Below, one piece after another: positions 43,761-52,466 of a stretch of DNA of 64,000 nt (position 1 is the stretch's first letter; every line of letters starts with the position of its first letter). This stretch comes from Paratissierella sp033809995 (GTDB lineage Bacteria > Bacillota > Clostridia > Tissierellales > Tissierellaceae): NCBI GenBank assembly GCA_033809995.1, contig JAPXKQ010000007.1, forward strand, positions 1 through 64,000, in the 5' to 3' direction. Position numbers and translations under genes: made by a program. A model generated the notes under the pieces. It saw nothing but the letters and a program-made list of their open reading frames with translations, did not search any database and was not told the DNA's origin.

Positions 43761-44366
43761 TTAAGTTAAAAATCTAATTAAAACATTAAGTACAATGTCT
43801 ATAATAGGCCCAAGCAATTTATTTATTATATTAGTAGCTATAAGTATTAACAGTATAATATATAAATACCTTTCATATTTATAAAAATAATATTCATATT
43901 TTACTGGCAATAAACTTGCCACAATTTTCGATCCATCCAAAGGTGGAAATGGAAGGAGATTAAATGTACCAAGCATTATATTATACCAAAGGGTAAATAA
44001 CAACACTTGAAAAACAATGGCATTTCTAATTGGAATTAAACTTAAGATTAATCCCATTAATATGGCTATAGCATAATTAGTAAATGGACCAGCAATAGAA
44101 ACTAATATAGTATCTCTTTTTCTCTTTTTATAATTACTAGGATTTATTGGAACAGGCTTGGCCCATCCAAATTTAAATATTAACATAAAAATAAGTCCAA
44201 CTGGATCAATATGTTTTAACGGGTTCAATGTTAGCCTGCCAGCATCTTTTGCAGTAGGATCTCCCAACTTATATGATACGTACCCATGTGCCAATTCGTG
44301 AAATATAATTGCCGTAAATAAACCTGGTAAACTCATCAAAATATCTATAACAATCCCACCTTCCAA
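43761..44366 (-). CDS. Site-2 protease family (M50) membrane protein
   Basis: This protein of up to 201 residues has the M50 zinc motif HELAH in TAIIFHELAHGYVSYKLGD (in part), NPLKHIDPVG and NLLPFPPLDGSKI, with about five hydrophobic segments, as in YwhC-type proteases. Substrates are not known. The start is uncertain: the reported TTG at 44366 has no good ribosome binding site, GGAAGGTGGG lies within the first codons, and the real start may be one of the TTG or ATG codons near 44336-44339. It lies between dacF and scpA. Confidence 0.85.
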   Translation of the reverse strand: MEGGIVIDILMSLPGLFTAIIFHELAHGYVSYKLGDPTAKDAGRLTLNPLKHIDPVGLIFMLIFKFGWAKPVPINPSNYKKRKRDTILVSIAGPFTNYAIAILMGLILSLIPIRNAIVFQVLLFTLWYNIMLGTFNLLPFPPLDGSKIVASLLPVKYEYYFYKYERYLYIILLILIATNIINKLLGPIIDIVLNVLIRFLT

Positions 44367-44384
44367 ATACTACTAATATTATAC

Positions 44385-44410
44385 AACCTCGACTAATTAA
44401 AGTCGAGGTT
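44385..44410 (-). terminator. Palindromic hairpin after dacF
   Basis: AACCTCGACT and AGTCGAGGTT form a perfect 10-bp stem across six bases. On the minus strand it is followed by GTATAATATT instead of a T tract; that TATAAT might serve the next gene as a -10 box. Confidence 0.65.
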
Positions 44411-44414
44411 AATA

Positions 44415-45566
44415 TTATCTTCCTGATATAAAGTTTATCACTGTTCTTTTTAATAAAGTTATATACCCTGCACTTTCTACATCATGCTTTGCAACTAAAC
44501 TGACTCTTTCTACTTCCTTACCATCTACCTTTATGATCATCTCACCTAATTTATCCCCAAATTTCACAGGAGGTTTTATACTTTCAGGATATATTAATTC
44601 TGTATCTACCTTACCATTACTCCCTTTTGGTAAAAGTGCAAAAACATCATTTTCTAATACAATATCAATATTTAGATGCTGAGCTTTTTCAACAGGAAGT
44701 GTAGCCAATACATCTCCCTTCTTACCTAACATTATAGAATCATAATTGGCAAATCCATAATCAAGTAGTTTTTTAGCTTCTTCAAATCTAACATCGGATG
44801 TTTTTCCACCTAGTATAACTGCTATTAACTGTAAATCTCCTCTTTTGGCAGAAGCAGAGATACAATATCCAGCAGCATTAGTTGAACCAGTTTTTATACC
44901 CGTAGTACCATCGTAGTCTTTAATAAGTCTATTTGTATTAACCATTGTTTGAGTATCATTTTTTTTCTTTCCAACTAGTAAATCTTCCATCCATGTAGTT
45001 AGATATTTTTGAATTTCAGTATGTCTTAACAACTCTCTAGACATTAAAGCTATATCATATGCAGAAGTATAATGATCATCTGCAGGAAGTCCGCTTGCAT
45101 TAACGAAATTTGTATTGTTCATGCCTAACGATTTAGCTCGTTCATTCATCAATTTAACAAATGCCTCGTGACTTCCACTAATAAATTCACCTAAGGCGAC
45201 TGCTGCATCATTTGCCGATCTGATGGCAACAGCCTTAATTAGGTCATTTACAGTTTGACTTTCGCCTGGTTCTAGGTAGACTTGTGTTCCACCCATTTTG
45301 GAAGCATGTTCGCTAATAGATACCTTATCATCTAACTTTATTTTTTCACTTGCCAAAGCTTCCATAGTCAATAATAGTGTCATTATTTTTGTAACACTTG
45401 CAGGTGGCAATTTCTCATTTTCATTTAAAGCATAGATTATCCTACCTGTATTATAGTCCATTAATATAGCTGATTTACTAGTTATACTAATATCTCCATA
45501 AGCAATAACAGGAGTAATAATAATAGAAATTATAAGTAAAATGGATACTAATTTCTTTTTCAACAT
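44415..45566 (-). CDS. dacF: D-alanyl-D-alanine carboxypeptidase, DacF type
   Basis: This 383-residue enzyme has a signal peptide, SxxK as SVTK at about residue 55, an SAN motif (RSANDAAVAL), an intact KTG in GIKTGSTNAAG, and a C-terminal anchor domain. In Bacillus dacF follows the drm-pupG genes and is made in the forespore; here it follows punA and pdp. The ATG at 45566 follows TTGGAGG; the upstream ATG at 45608 lacks a site. Unlike the dacB gene in this window it keeps the canonical KTG. Confidence 0.9.
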   Translation of the reverse strand: MLKKKLVSILLIISIIITPVIAYGDISITSKSAILMDYNTGRIIYALNENEKLPPASVTKIMTLLLTMEALASEKIKLDDKVSISEHASKMGGTQVYLEPGESQTVNDLIKAVAIRSANDAAVALGEFISGSHEAFVKLMNERAKSLGMNNTNFVNASGLPADDHYTSAYDIALMSRELLRHTEIQKYLTTWMEDLLVGKKKNDTQTMVNTNRLIKDYDGTTGIKTGSTNAAGYCISASAKRGDLQLIAVILGGKTSDVRFEEAKKLLDYGFANYDSIMLGKKGDVLATLPVEKAQHLNIDIVLENDVFALLPKGSNGKVDTELIYPESIKPPVKFGDKLGEMIIKVDGKEVERVSLVAKHDVESAGYITLLKRTVINFISGR

Positions 45567-45629
45567 AATACCTCCAATATATATTATATTTACAATTATA
45601 GTATCCATTAAAATAATATGTTATTCTAC

Positions 45630-46937
45630 TTAGTTTGATATTTCGTCAAATATAAGAGTCTTTTTTTCTTTATTTTTATCTCCGATTTTATATATATCTA
45701 AAATTCTATTTCGAACATCTTCACCTTTTTCTAAGTTATTTGTATGGATAAAAGCTAAAATGTCGCCAGTGTGGACTTCATCATCTACTTTTTTATTTAA
45801 AACTATTCCGGCACCTAAATCAATAACACTATCTAATGTCTCCCTTCCTGCCCCTAAAGATAGTGCACATTTACCAATTTCCTCAGCGTTTATTTCATTT
45901 ACAAACCCAGATTTTTTGCTTTTTACTTCAATTTTGTATTTTGTTTTAGGTAATAGATCTGGATTTAGAATATAATCTACATCTCCACCTTGCTCTTTTA
46001 CCATCTCTATAAGTTTATTAAATGCTGCTTTTGAACTAATAGTTTCTTTTAAGAGTTTTCTAGCCTCTAATTCGTTATCTACCCTCTCGGCTAATACTAA
46101 CAATTTAGAACCTAAAACTAAACAAAGTTCATATAAATCTTTAGGTCCTTTACCCTGAAGAGTATTGATAGCTTCTTTAACCTCAAGTGCATTTCCTATA
46201 GCGTTACCTAAAGGTTCATCCATATCAGTAACTATAGCAACTGTCTTTCTTCCATATTTATTTCCCAAATTAACCATTAACCTTGCTAATTCTTTAGCAT
46301 GTTGCAAATCCTTCATAAACGCACCACTACCTACTTTTACGTCCAGTACTATTGCATCCGATTTAATAGCTAACTTTTTACTCATTATACTACTAGCAAT
46401 TAGAGAAAGATTGTCTACTGTAGCGGTTACATCCCTTAAGGCATACAACTTTTTATCAGCAGGAGTGATATTTGCTGTTTGACTACATATGGATATATTA
46501 ATATGGTTTGTATTGCTAACAAAATCCTCTTTCGATAAATTTACATTAAAGTTTTTAATTGATTCTAACTTATCTAAAGTCCCCCCTGTATGGCCTAGAC
46601 CCCTGCCAGACATTTTTACAAAAGGAACACCACATGCCGCTACCATTGGACCCAAAACCAATGTAGTAGTATCCCCAACACCACCAGTAGAATGTTTATC
46701 AACCTTTATACCTTTAATACTAGATAAATCAACAGATTCGCCTGATTCTATCATAGCTTTTGTCAAATCAAGCGTTTCATCTTCATTCATTTTATTAAAA
46801 AAGATTGCCATTAATAAAGCTGATGCCTGATAATCTGGTATATTACCTTCAGTATAATTCTTGACAAAAAAGGATATCTCTTCAGTATTTAAAGTAAAAC
46901 CATCCCTTTTTTTTTCAATAATATCGTACATTCGCAT
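45630..46937 (-). CDS. pdp: Pyrimidine-nucleoside phosphorylase
   Basis: This 435-residue enzyme splits thymidine or uridine with phosphate. It has the family signature SGRGLGHTGGTLDKLE (in part), VDKHSTGGVGDTTTL and KVGSGAFMKD. MRMYDIIEKKRDG at 46937 aligns to the conserved start; a GTG at 46946 would add three residues and sits closer to AAAAGG. It follows punA by 15 bp, forming a nucleoside salvage pair. Confidence 0.95.
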   Translation of the reverse strand: MRMYDIIEKKRDGFTLNTEEISFFVKNYTEGNIPDYQASALLMAIFFNKMNEDETLDLTKAMIESGESVDLSSIKGIKVDKHSTGGVGDTTTLVLGPMVAACGVPFVKMSGRGLGHTGGTLDKLESIKNFNVNLSKEDFVSNTNHINISICSQTANITPADKKLYALRDVTATVDNLSLIASSIMSKKLAIKSDAIVLDVKVGSGAFMKDLQHAKELARLMVNLGNKYGRKTVAIVTDMDEPLGNAIGNALEVKEAINTLQGKGPKDLYELCLVLGSKLLVLAERVDNELEARKLLKETISSKAAFNKLIEMVKEQGGDVDYILNPDLLPKTKYKIEVKSKKSGFVNEINAEEIGKCALSLGAGRETLDSVIDLGAGIVLNKKVDDEVHTGDILAFIHTNNLEKGEDVRNRILDIYKIGDKNKEKKTLIFDEISN

Positions 46938-46952
46938 TAAGATCACTACCTT

Positions 46953-47771
46953 TTAAATATTTTTAATTATATCTATAACCAAACCTTCAAATTCATTTTT
47001 AACCTTCATAGAGGTTTCAACAACTTCTTCATGATTTAGGGGTGCATCTAGGATACCAGATGCCATATTTGTAATACAAGATATTCCTAATACTCTTATT
47101 CCTTCGTGATTAGCTACGATAACCTCCGGTACAGTAGACATCCCTACAGCATCCGCACCTAAAATACCCGCCATTCTTACTTCAGCAGGTGTTTCATATG
47201 TTGGTCCACTAAACCACATATATATACCTGTTTTTAAGTCAAGATTTAACGATTTTCCGCAACTTAAAGCTATATTAATCAAATCCTTATTATAAGCATA
47301 AGTCATATCAACAAATCTAGGACCTTTTTCATCTAAGTTTTTACCTATTAACGGATTATTACCTGTGAAATTAATATGATCTTTTATAATCATTAAGTCC
47401 CCTGGTTTAAAGGATGAATTAACACCACCAGCAGCATTTGTAACTATTAAATCATCTATTCCTAGACCTATCATACATCTTATTGGAAAGGTAATTTCCT
47501 TTAAGGTATAACCTTCATAATAATGAAATCGTCCTTGCATAGCAATTACTTGTTTTTCACCAAGTCTTCCAATAACCAATTGGCCAGCATGACCTTCAAC
47601 TGTTGATACTGGAAAATTGGGTATATCTTTATACTTTAATACTACTGGATCTTCTATTTTCTCCGCTAAACCTCCTAATCCAGACCCTAATATTAGCCCT
47701 ACTTCAGGTTTTGTCGATATTTTATCAATTATATATTTTACTGTTTCCTCAATCTTATCAATGTAAGCCAT
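46953..47771 (-). CDS. punA: Purine-nucleoside phosphorylase
   Basis: This 272-residue enzyme of the trimeric (PNP/MTAP) class has GSGLGGLAEKI, GRFHYYEGY, TNAAGGVN, YMWFSGPTYETPAE (in part) and TNMASGI. It phosphorolyses guanosine and inosine. The ATG follows AAGGAGG. It lies between the xerD-like gene and pdp; Bacillus has drm between xerD and pupG, absent here. Confidence 0.96.
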   Translation of the reverse strand: MAYIDKIEETVKYIIDKISTKPEVGLILGSGLGGLAEKIEDPVVLKYKDIPNFPVSTVEGHAGQLVIGRLGEKQVIAMQGRFHYYEGYTLKEITFPIRCMIGLGIDDLIVTNAAGGVNSSFKPGDLMIIKDHINFTGNNPLIGKNLDEKGPRFVDMTYAYNKDLINIALSCGKSLNLDLKTGIYMWFSGPTYETPAEVRMAGILGADAVGMSTVPEVIVANHEGIRVLGISCITNMASGILDAPLNHEEVVETSMKVKNEFEGLVIDIIKNI

Positions 47772-47807
47772 ATCCTTACCTCCTTAAGTTTTGTATTTAA
47801 TATTTCC

Positions 47808-48656
47808 TTAGAAGCCTTTTTTGTTTGCAATGATAGAATAGTTTTGAGTAGTTGAGATATCAATATGTCCCATAATTTCTTGCAAGGTGAAAATATCAGT
47901 TCCATTACTAATTTGATGAACGGCAAAAGAATTTCTCAAATTTTGAGGGGTTATTTTCTTTTCTATCGAAGTTAATCTTGAATAATGCTTAATAATTTTC
48001 CAAAATCCCTGCCTTGTTAATCTAGTATTATTATAATTAATAAATAAAGGATCTGTATTTGAACTACTTGTCCTATACCCATTAATATAAAAAACTATAC
48101 TTTGAGTTACCTGTTTATCTATGGGTATTATTCTAATATTATTATCACTATCGATTTTGATATGATTGTTATTTATGTCTAAATCTTCGATGTTCAAATT
48201 AATAATCTCTGATACCCTTAGTCCAGTAGCACATATCAACTCCAAGATTGCCTTATCCCTAGCGCCCTTCCAATTGTTTATATCGGGTTTATTCAATAAT
48301 TTGTTAATTTCATCTATTGATAGTATACTAGGATATTTCTTCTCTCTTTTAGGAGATTTTAAATTTAAAGTTGGGTCTTCTTTTATAATATTTTTGTTTA
48401 GCAGATACTGAAATAAACATCTTACACTTGCTAAGTTCCTTGAAATAGTTGAGTTAGATTTTCCGCTTCTTTGCAAAAATAACAGATATGTAATTATATT
48501 TGTCTTGTTAATATCTAAAAAATTAGTTATATTATTTTCACATGCATAATTATATAATTGATTTATATCACTTATATATGCATCTATTGTATTTTGTGAT
48601 AGTTTCTTTTCATTCCTTATATAATCTAAATATTCTTTAGTAATTTTATTCCACAT
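47808..48656 (-). CDS. XerD-like tyrosine recombinase with altered active site
   Basis: This 282-residue protein has the N-terminal SAM-like core-binding domain and the C-terminal catalytic domain of Xer recombinases. Of six active-site residues, four are present: Arg147 (ATGLRVSEI), Arg241, His264 (IMGHID) and nucleophile Tyr273. The usual His of HxLRH is Gln238 (PQNLRNSF), and the beta-hairpin Lys of GKGNKER aligns with Ser170 in KIDSDNNIR. The location between spoIIM and punA matches xerD (ripX) of Bacillus. Catalysis is probably weakened; it may rely on a partner or have changed role. The start ATG follows AGGAG. Confidence 0.85.
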   Translation of the reverse strand: MWNKITKEYLDYIRNEKKLSQNTIDAYISDINQLYNYACENNITNFLDINKTNIITYLLFLQRSGKSNSTISRNLASVRCLFQYLLNKNIIKEDPTLNLKSPKREKKYPSILSIDEINKLLNKPDINNWKGARDKAILELICATGLRVSEIINLNIEDLDINNNHIKIDSDNNIRIIPIDKQVTQSIVFYINGYRTSSSNTDPLFINYNNTRLTRQGFWKIIKHYSRLTSIEKKITPQNLRNSFAVHQISNGTDIFTLQEIMGHIDISTTQNYSIIANKKGF

Positions 48657-48663
48657 TTTATAC

Positions 48664-48800
48664 TCCTAAATTCGTTATAAAATAGGCTTCTATTTATGTA
48701 TTATTTAAATTAATGAAGCCTTTTTTGAAACTCATTGACGGAAAGTTCAATAATATAAAAGGAAATTAAAAGTAGAACTTTCCTATTTGTTATAAAAAAT
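48664..48800 (+). repeat. Dispersed structured repeat, copy D
   Basis: Hairpin 1 is AGGCTTC (48684-48690) with GAAGCCT (48715-48721), followed by T residues. The box TTGAAACTCATTGA follows, then hairpin 2, GGAAAGTTC (48740-48748) with GAACTTTCC (48775-48783), and the tail TATTTGTTATAAAA. A second tail-like motif ATTCGTTATAAAAT at 48669-48682 precedes it, as if a unit had been tandem. The tail contains the stop codon of spoIIM, read on the minus strand. Confidence 0.8.
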
Positions 48801-49422
48801 CATTTATTAAATTTAAAAAAAATGGTGATATAAACCCTTCGTATAAACATCCAATAATTATAAATATAGTCAAAACAAGAATAAATATAGTATAATCAAT
48901 TAAATCAAGTCTTCTAGTTTTTATTGCTTTAAGATTTCTTGAAAACTTATATTTATAGGACATAGTCATAGAAAGTGCCCCTATACTTATTATAGCTATA
49001 ATATAAAATAAATATTGAGGATATATACCTAATATAGATAAAAGAAACCCTTTAAAGCCATAGCTATATATTAAATAACCAACAGCATATCCCAATAATC
49101 CACCATTTAAAAATACTATTATAGGTGCAATTATAAATCCAAAGTTTGCTAATCCAATAATATACATTACTGAGATAAATATAAAATTATTAAACATTGC
49201 CTTTTTAAAAATGCTAATATTATTATAGTTGTTGTTTAAAACATTATAGAAATAAGCATTACTATATTTTAACAATAATAATCTTCTTGGATTATCAAAT
49301 GCCTTGATTAGAACCGCACCAAAGATAATTCCAATTGTAAAAATAAAGAATAGAAGAAAATAAAAAGTAAAGCTATTTTCAAAATGCTTTTTAAATAAGT
49401 TTTTAAACCTTAACAAGTTCAA
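48790..49422 (-). CDS. spoIIM: Stage II sporulation protein M
   Basis: SpoIIM (210 residues) is a membrane protein of the SpoIIDMP complex that drives septal peptidoglycan remodelling and engulfment. It has five hydrophobic segments, including IIFGAVLIKAF-like residues and GGLLGYAVGYLIYSYGF. TTG start after AGGAGGA. The stop codon lies inside the tail of repeat copy D, so the repeat may have set the protein's C terminus. nudF is upstream on the same strand. Confidence 0.9.
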   Translation of the reverse strand: MNLLRFKNLFKKHFENSFTFYFLLFFIFTIGIIFGAVLIKAFDNPRRLLLLKYSNAYFYNVLNNNYNNISIFKKAMFNNFIFISVMYIIGLANFGFIIAPIIVFLNGGLLGYAVGYLIYSYGFKGFLLSILGIYPQYLFYIIAIISIGALSMTMSYKYKFSRNLKAIKTRRLDLIDYTIFILVLTIFIIIGCLYEGFISPFFLNLINDFL

Positions 49423-49482
49423 TATTATTCCTCCTAAGTTTAGCTTTTAGAAATTTTATGCTACAAAGGAGGACAATATAAC

Positions 49483-50025
49483 CTATTTTAAAGTTTTAAC
49501 AAAATCTTTAGCTAAGTTTATTCCAATTATTGTTTTGCTATCTACTATATCACCACGATCAATCATTTTAAGTAAATCAAATATATTATATTTTTCAATC
49601 TCTATAAATTCACCGTTTTCAGGAGTAGCTACCCCCTCTACAATATCCGTTGCTAGAAATATATATATTTTTTCGTTACAATATCCTGGAGATGTATAAA
49701 ACTCTAATAGATATTTTAATTCGTTAGCTATATAACCTGTTTCTTCTTTTAGCTCTCTAATTGCAGTTTCTCTAGGTTCCTCATTTATCTCCAATTTGCC
49801 TGCTGGTATTTCTAGTATGAATTTATCTATAGCTTTTCTATATTGTTTAACTAAAATAATATTATTGTCATTTGTAATTGGAACAATAGCAACACCACCT
49901 GGATGTTCCACAATTTCTCTTTTAGAATATTTTTTATCAGGCAATTCCACTGTGTCTATTCTAAGATTTAGAATCTTTCCTTCATATATCTTATCACATT
50001 TCATGGTCTTTTCTTCATAAACCAT
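49483..50025 (-). CDS. nudF: ADP-ribose pyrophosphatase (NUDIX)
   Basis: This 180-residue Nudix hydrolase splits ADP-ribose to AMP and ribose 5-phosphate. The Nudix box runs over about residues 78-100: G at KLEINEEP, then RETAIRELKEETGY with RELKEE. The family-specific EHPGGVAIVP precedes it, and FYTSPGYCNEKIYIFLA follows. It is next to spoIIM as in Bacillus. The ATG follows AGGAGG. Confidence 0.92.
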   Translation of the reverse strand: MVYEEKTMKCDKIYEGKILNLRIDTVELPDKKYSKREIVEHPGGVAIVPITNDNNIILVKQYRKAIDKFILEIPAGKLEINEEPRETAIRELKEETGYIANELKYLLEFYTSPGYCNEKIYIFLATDIVEGVATPENGEFIEIEKYNIFDLLKMIDRGDIVDSKTIIGINLAKDFVKTLK

Positions 50026-50094
50026 TTATTTTTACCTCCTAATAATTAATATAGGTTCACTATTGAATTTATTATACCACAATATCACCAAAAG

Positions 50095-50121
50095 AGAAAA
50101 ACATCCTCCAAAAAGGAGGAT
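50095..50121 (-). terminator. Terminator after spo0A
   Basis: On the minus strand ATCCTCC pairs with GGAGGAT across TTTTT and is followed by GTTTTTC. It begins 6 bases beyond the spo0A stop codon. Confidence 0.85.
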
Positions 50122-50127
50122 ATAATC

Positions 50128-50928
50128 TTATGCTCTTTCTAACACATCTTGTTCTAATCTTATCTTATCCGCAATCAATGCAATAAATTCACTATTTGTA
50201 GGTTTTCCCTTATTGTTATTTACTGTATAACCAAATATATTATCTATGGTATCTATTTTCCCTCTATTCCATGCTACCTCAATTGCATGTCTAATTGCTC
50301 TTTCCACTCTACTAGGAGTTGTATTAAACTTTTCTGCAACATTGGGATACAATTCCTTTGTTACTGCTCCTAAATAGTCCATATCTTCAATTACCATGTG
50401 TATAGCTTCCCTTAAATATAAATAACCCTTTATATGTGCTGGAACACCAATTTCTTGTATAATTTTTGTTATTTTAGTTTCCAAATTATTTTCATTACTT
50501 ACATTTTTCTTAAATGTGTTTGTCATTCCTAGCTTAGGTTCTATAATAATATTATTATCAACAGTTTGTTTCAATCTTTTTATAAAAATTTGGAAATCAA
50601 AAGGTTTAACTACATAATAAGAAGCCCCTAATTCAATTGCTCTTTGGGTTATTTTATCTTGTCCAACTGCAGATAGTACAATAACCTTTGGGAAAAAGTC
50701 ATCTTCTGATTCATGTAGTTTTTCCAATACTCCTAAACCGTCTAGATGAGGCATAATAATATCTAATATTAATATTTGAGGCTTTTCTTTCTCTATAAGT
50801 TCTAGTGCCTCAATGCCATCCTTCGCAATACCCACTACTTCAAATTCTTCTTGTGCAGAAATAAATTGAGAGATTATTTGACAAAACTCCCTATTATCAT
50901 CTGCAATGGCAACAGTAATTTTCTTCAT
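50128..50928 (-). CDS. spo0A: Sporulation master regulator Spo0A
   Basis: Spo0A (266 residues) is the response regulator that starts sporulation when phosphorylated. The receiver domain has Asp10-Asp11 and the phospho-acceptor Asp56 (ILDIIMPHLDG), Thr/Ser in VIVLSA, and Lys in VKPF. The C-terminal DNA-binding domain contains SRVERAIRHAIEVAWNRG. The ATG at 50928 follows AGGGGGG and starts MKKITVAIADDN; the ATG at 50979 lies upstream of the promoter elements. A sigma-H promoter with a 0A box precedes it, and spoIVB lies upstream, the usual spoIVB-spo0A pair. Confidence 0.97.
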   Translation of the reverse strand: MKKITVAIADDNREFCQIISQFISAQEEFEVVGIAKDGIEALELIEKEKPQILILDIIMPHLDGLGVLEKLHESEDDFFPKVIVLSAVGQDKITQRAIELGASYYVVKPFDFQIFIKRLKQTVDNNIIIEPKLGMTNTFKKNVSNENNLETKITKIIQEIGVPAHIKGYLYLREAIHMVIEDMDYLGAVTKELYPNVAEKFNTTPSRVERAIRHAIEVAWNRGKIDTIDNIFGYTVNNNKGKPTNSEFIALIADKIRLEQDVLERA

Positions 50929-50960
50929 AAAATTCCCCCCTGGTTTTTTTATCTCTTTAT

Positions 50961-50989
50961 TAATTCGACAAAAATTCAAAAACTCCTTC
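50961..50989 (-). promoter_or_regulatory. Sigma-H type promoter and 0A box of spo0A
   Basis: On the minus strand GAAGGAGTT (50981-50989) and GTCGAATTA (50961-50969) are 11 bp apart, fitting the sigma-H pattern RnAGGAwWW-N11/12-RnnGAAT. TTGTCGAA, the core of a 0A box, overlaps the -10 element at 50964-50971. This predicts autoregulation, as for the Bacillus spo0A sporulation promoter. Confidence 0.75.
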
Positions 50990-51004
50990 TTTATTTTAAA
51001 ATTT

Positions 51005-51040
51005 TTAAAAAAATAAACCTATTCATTCAAATAGGTTTAT
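51005..51040 (-). terminator. Terminator after spoIVB
   Basis: On the minus strand ATAAACCTATT pairs with AATAGGTTTAT (11 bp) and runs into a T tract. It isolates spoIVB from the spo0A promoter. Confidence 0.88.
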
Positions 51041-51047
51041 CTCCAAA

Positions 51048-52298
51048 TTATTTTATGTTTTCAAGCATCCATTCTATATATAAACCATATCCCTTTGTTG
51101 GATCATTTACAAAAACATGGGTTATAGCCCCTATTAACCGACCATTTTGTATAATTGGACTGCCACTCATTCCCTGAATTATACCACCTGTTTTATTTAA
51201 TAATCTTTCATCAGTAACTTTAACTACCATACTTTTTTGTGCTGCTTTTTCCTGAGGCTCAGCTTTTAAGATTTCTATTTCATATTTATCTATTTTATTA
51301 TCATCCAAAGTACTTAATATATAAGCCTTTCCTATTTCAACCTCTTCTTTATATCCTATTGGAATTGGTTCCCGATTTTTGATTTCGTTATTTTCCTTCA
51401 AAATTCCATAAATACCATAATCATTATTATCATAAATTTCACCTAAGATATCATCAGTTTTATAAAAAACACCCTTTATTTCACCAGGTGTTCCCTTTTT
51501 TCCTTGTTCAACATCTGATATTTTAGCATTCATTACCAAGCCTTTATCTACACTTAAAAGCTTTCCAGTATCTATATCAGCTATACCATGACCTAAAGCA
51601 CCAAATTTATTGCTTTCTTTATGATAAAATGTCATAGTACCAATACCAGAAGTTTTATCTCTAACCCAAATTCCTAATCGATAGGAATTATCTTGTAGAC
51701 ATTGAACTGGAGTAGCTGCAATTTTTACTTCATTCTTATTTCTTAAAACTATAATATTTACTTGTTCATCTTTTACATTATTCAATATTTTAACTACCTG
51801 TTCAGCACTTGAAACTTTTTCTCCATTTATCTCTATTATACTATCTCCGACCTTCAAACCTGCCTCTCTAGCTGGACTAATTCTATTTCCTTTAATATCT
51901 ATAACCTCAGTTACTGCTACAACTAAAACTCCTTTAGTATTCATTCTTACACCTATAGCATTTCCTCCTGGGATTAATGCTGGCCTATTAACTACGTTAA
52001 CATTATAATTTTTTACTGGAATTAAGCCAAGGAGTTTAACCTGCAAATTTGTATTGCCTTCGTCTACTCCATTAAGGGTTATAGATTTTGAACCTTCATT
52101 AAAGATTGTTTCAACTATTGATACATCTCTATTATCCAACGAGAATGGGAATGATATATTTAGATTCTTATTTTCACCTTTTATTATTTTAAAGTTTGAG
52201 GGATAAAATAAACTTTGACTTAAATTCAAAGAGTAAAATAATATGAAAATTAGTATAAATAGTAGTAAATATTTAGTTTTAAGTCTAAATTTCCCCAA
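51048..52298 (-). CDS. spoIVB: SpoIVB serine peptidase (S55)
   Basis: SpoIVB (416 residues) is secreted from the forespore and triggers pro-sigma-K processing. It has an N-terminal membrane signal, a PDZ domain (GLKVGDSIIEINGEKV at about residue 145), and the S55 domain with His in ALGHGIADIDTG and nucleophile Ser in GMSGSPIIQNG. The TTG start follows AAAGGAG. A candidate forespore promoter (52357-52386) precedes it, between it and the recN terminator. Confidence 0.94.
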   Translation of the reverse strand: MGKFRLKTKYLLLFILIFILFYSLNLSQSLFYPSNFKIIKGENKNLNISFPFSLDNRDVSIVETIFNEGSKSITLNGVDEGNTNLQVKLLGLIPVKNYNVNVVNRPALIPGGNAIGVRMNTKGVLVVAVTEVIDIKGNRISPAREAGLKVGDSIIEINGEKVSSAEQVVKILNNVKDEQVNIIVLRNKNEVKIAATPVQCLQDNSYRLGIWVRDKTSGIGTMTFYHKESNKFGALGHGIADIDTGKLLSVDKGLVMNAKISDVEQGKKGTPGEIKGVFYKTDDILGEIYDNNDYGIYGILKENNEIKNREPIPIGYKEEVEIGKAYILSTLDDNKIDKYEIEILKAEPQEKAAQKSMVVKVTDERLLNKTGGIIQGMSGSPIIQNGRLIGAITHVFVNDPTKGYGLYIEWMLENIK

Positions 52299-52356
52299 AT
52301 ATAATCACTCTCCTTTAATTTTTTCTTCCTCACCTCCACAAAATTTATTACATATA

Positions 52357-52386
52357 TAATTTAGCCTTTTTAGAGAGTAATTATTC
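52357..52386 (-). promoter_or_regulatory. Candidate forespore (sigma-F/G) promoter of spoIVB
   Basis: On the minus strand GAATA (52382-52386) is followed 15 bp later by GGCTAAATTA (52357-52366). The latter fits the sigma-F -10 pattern GGnnAnAnTw; the -35 differs from GYwTA at one position. A forespore promoter is expected for spoIVB. Confidence 0.5.
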
Positions 52387-52433
52387 TGTTCAAAATTTAT
52401 GAAATTTGTTAAGTAAATTCTTAAATTCCATTT

Positions 52434-52461
52434 AAAAAAGGCAATGCTTTAGCATTGCCTT
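52434..52461 (-). terminator. Terminator after recN
   Basis: On the minus strand AAGGCAATGC pairs perfectly with GCATTGCCTT across TAAA and is followed by T residues. It begins a few bases beyond the recN stop codon. Confidence 0.92.
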
Positions 52462-52466
52462 GATTT

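Noticed and set aside
1..48800. The dispersed element as a CRISPR repeat
   Set aside because: Copies are about 15-18 kb apart with no regular spacers and no cas genes.
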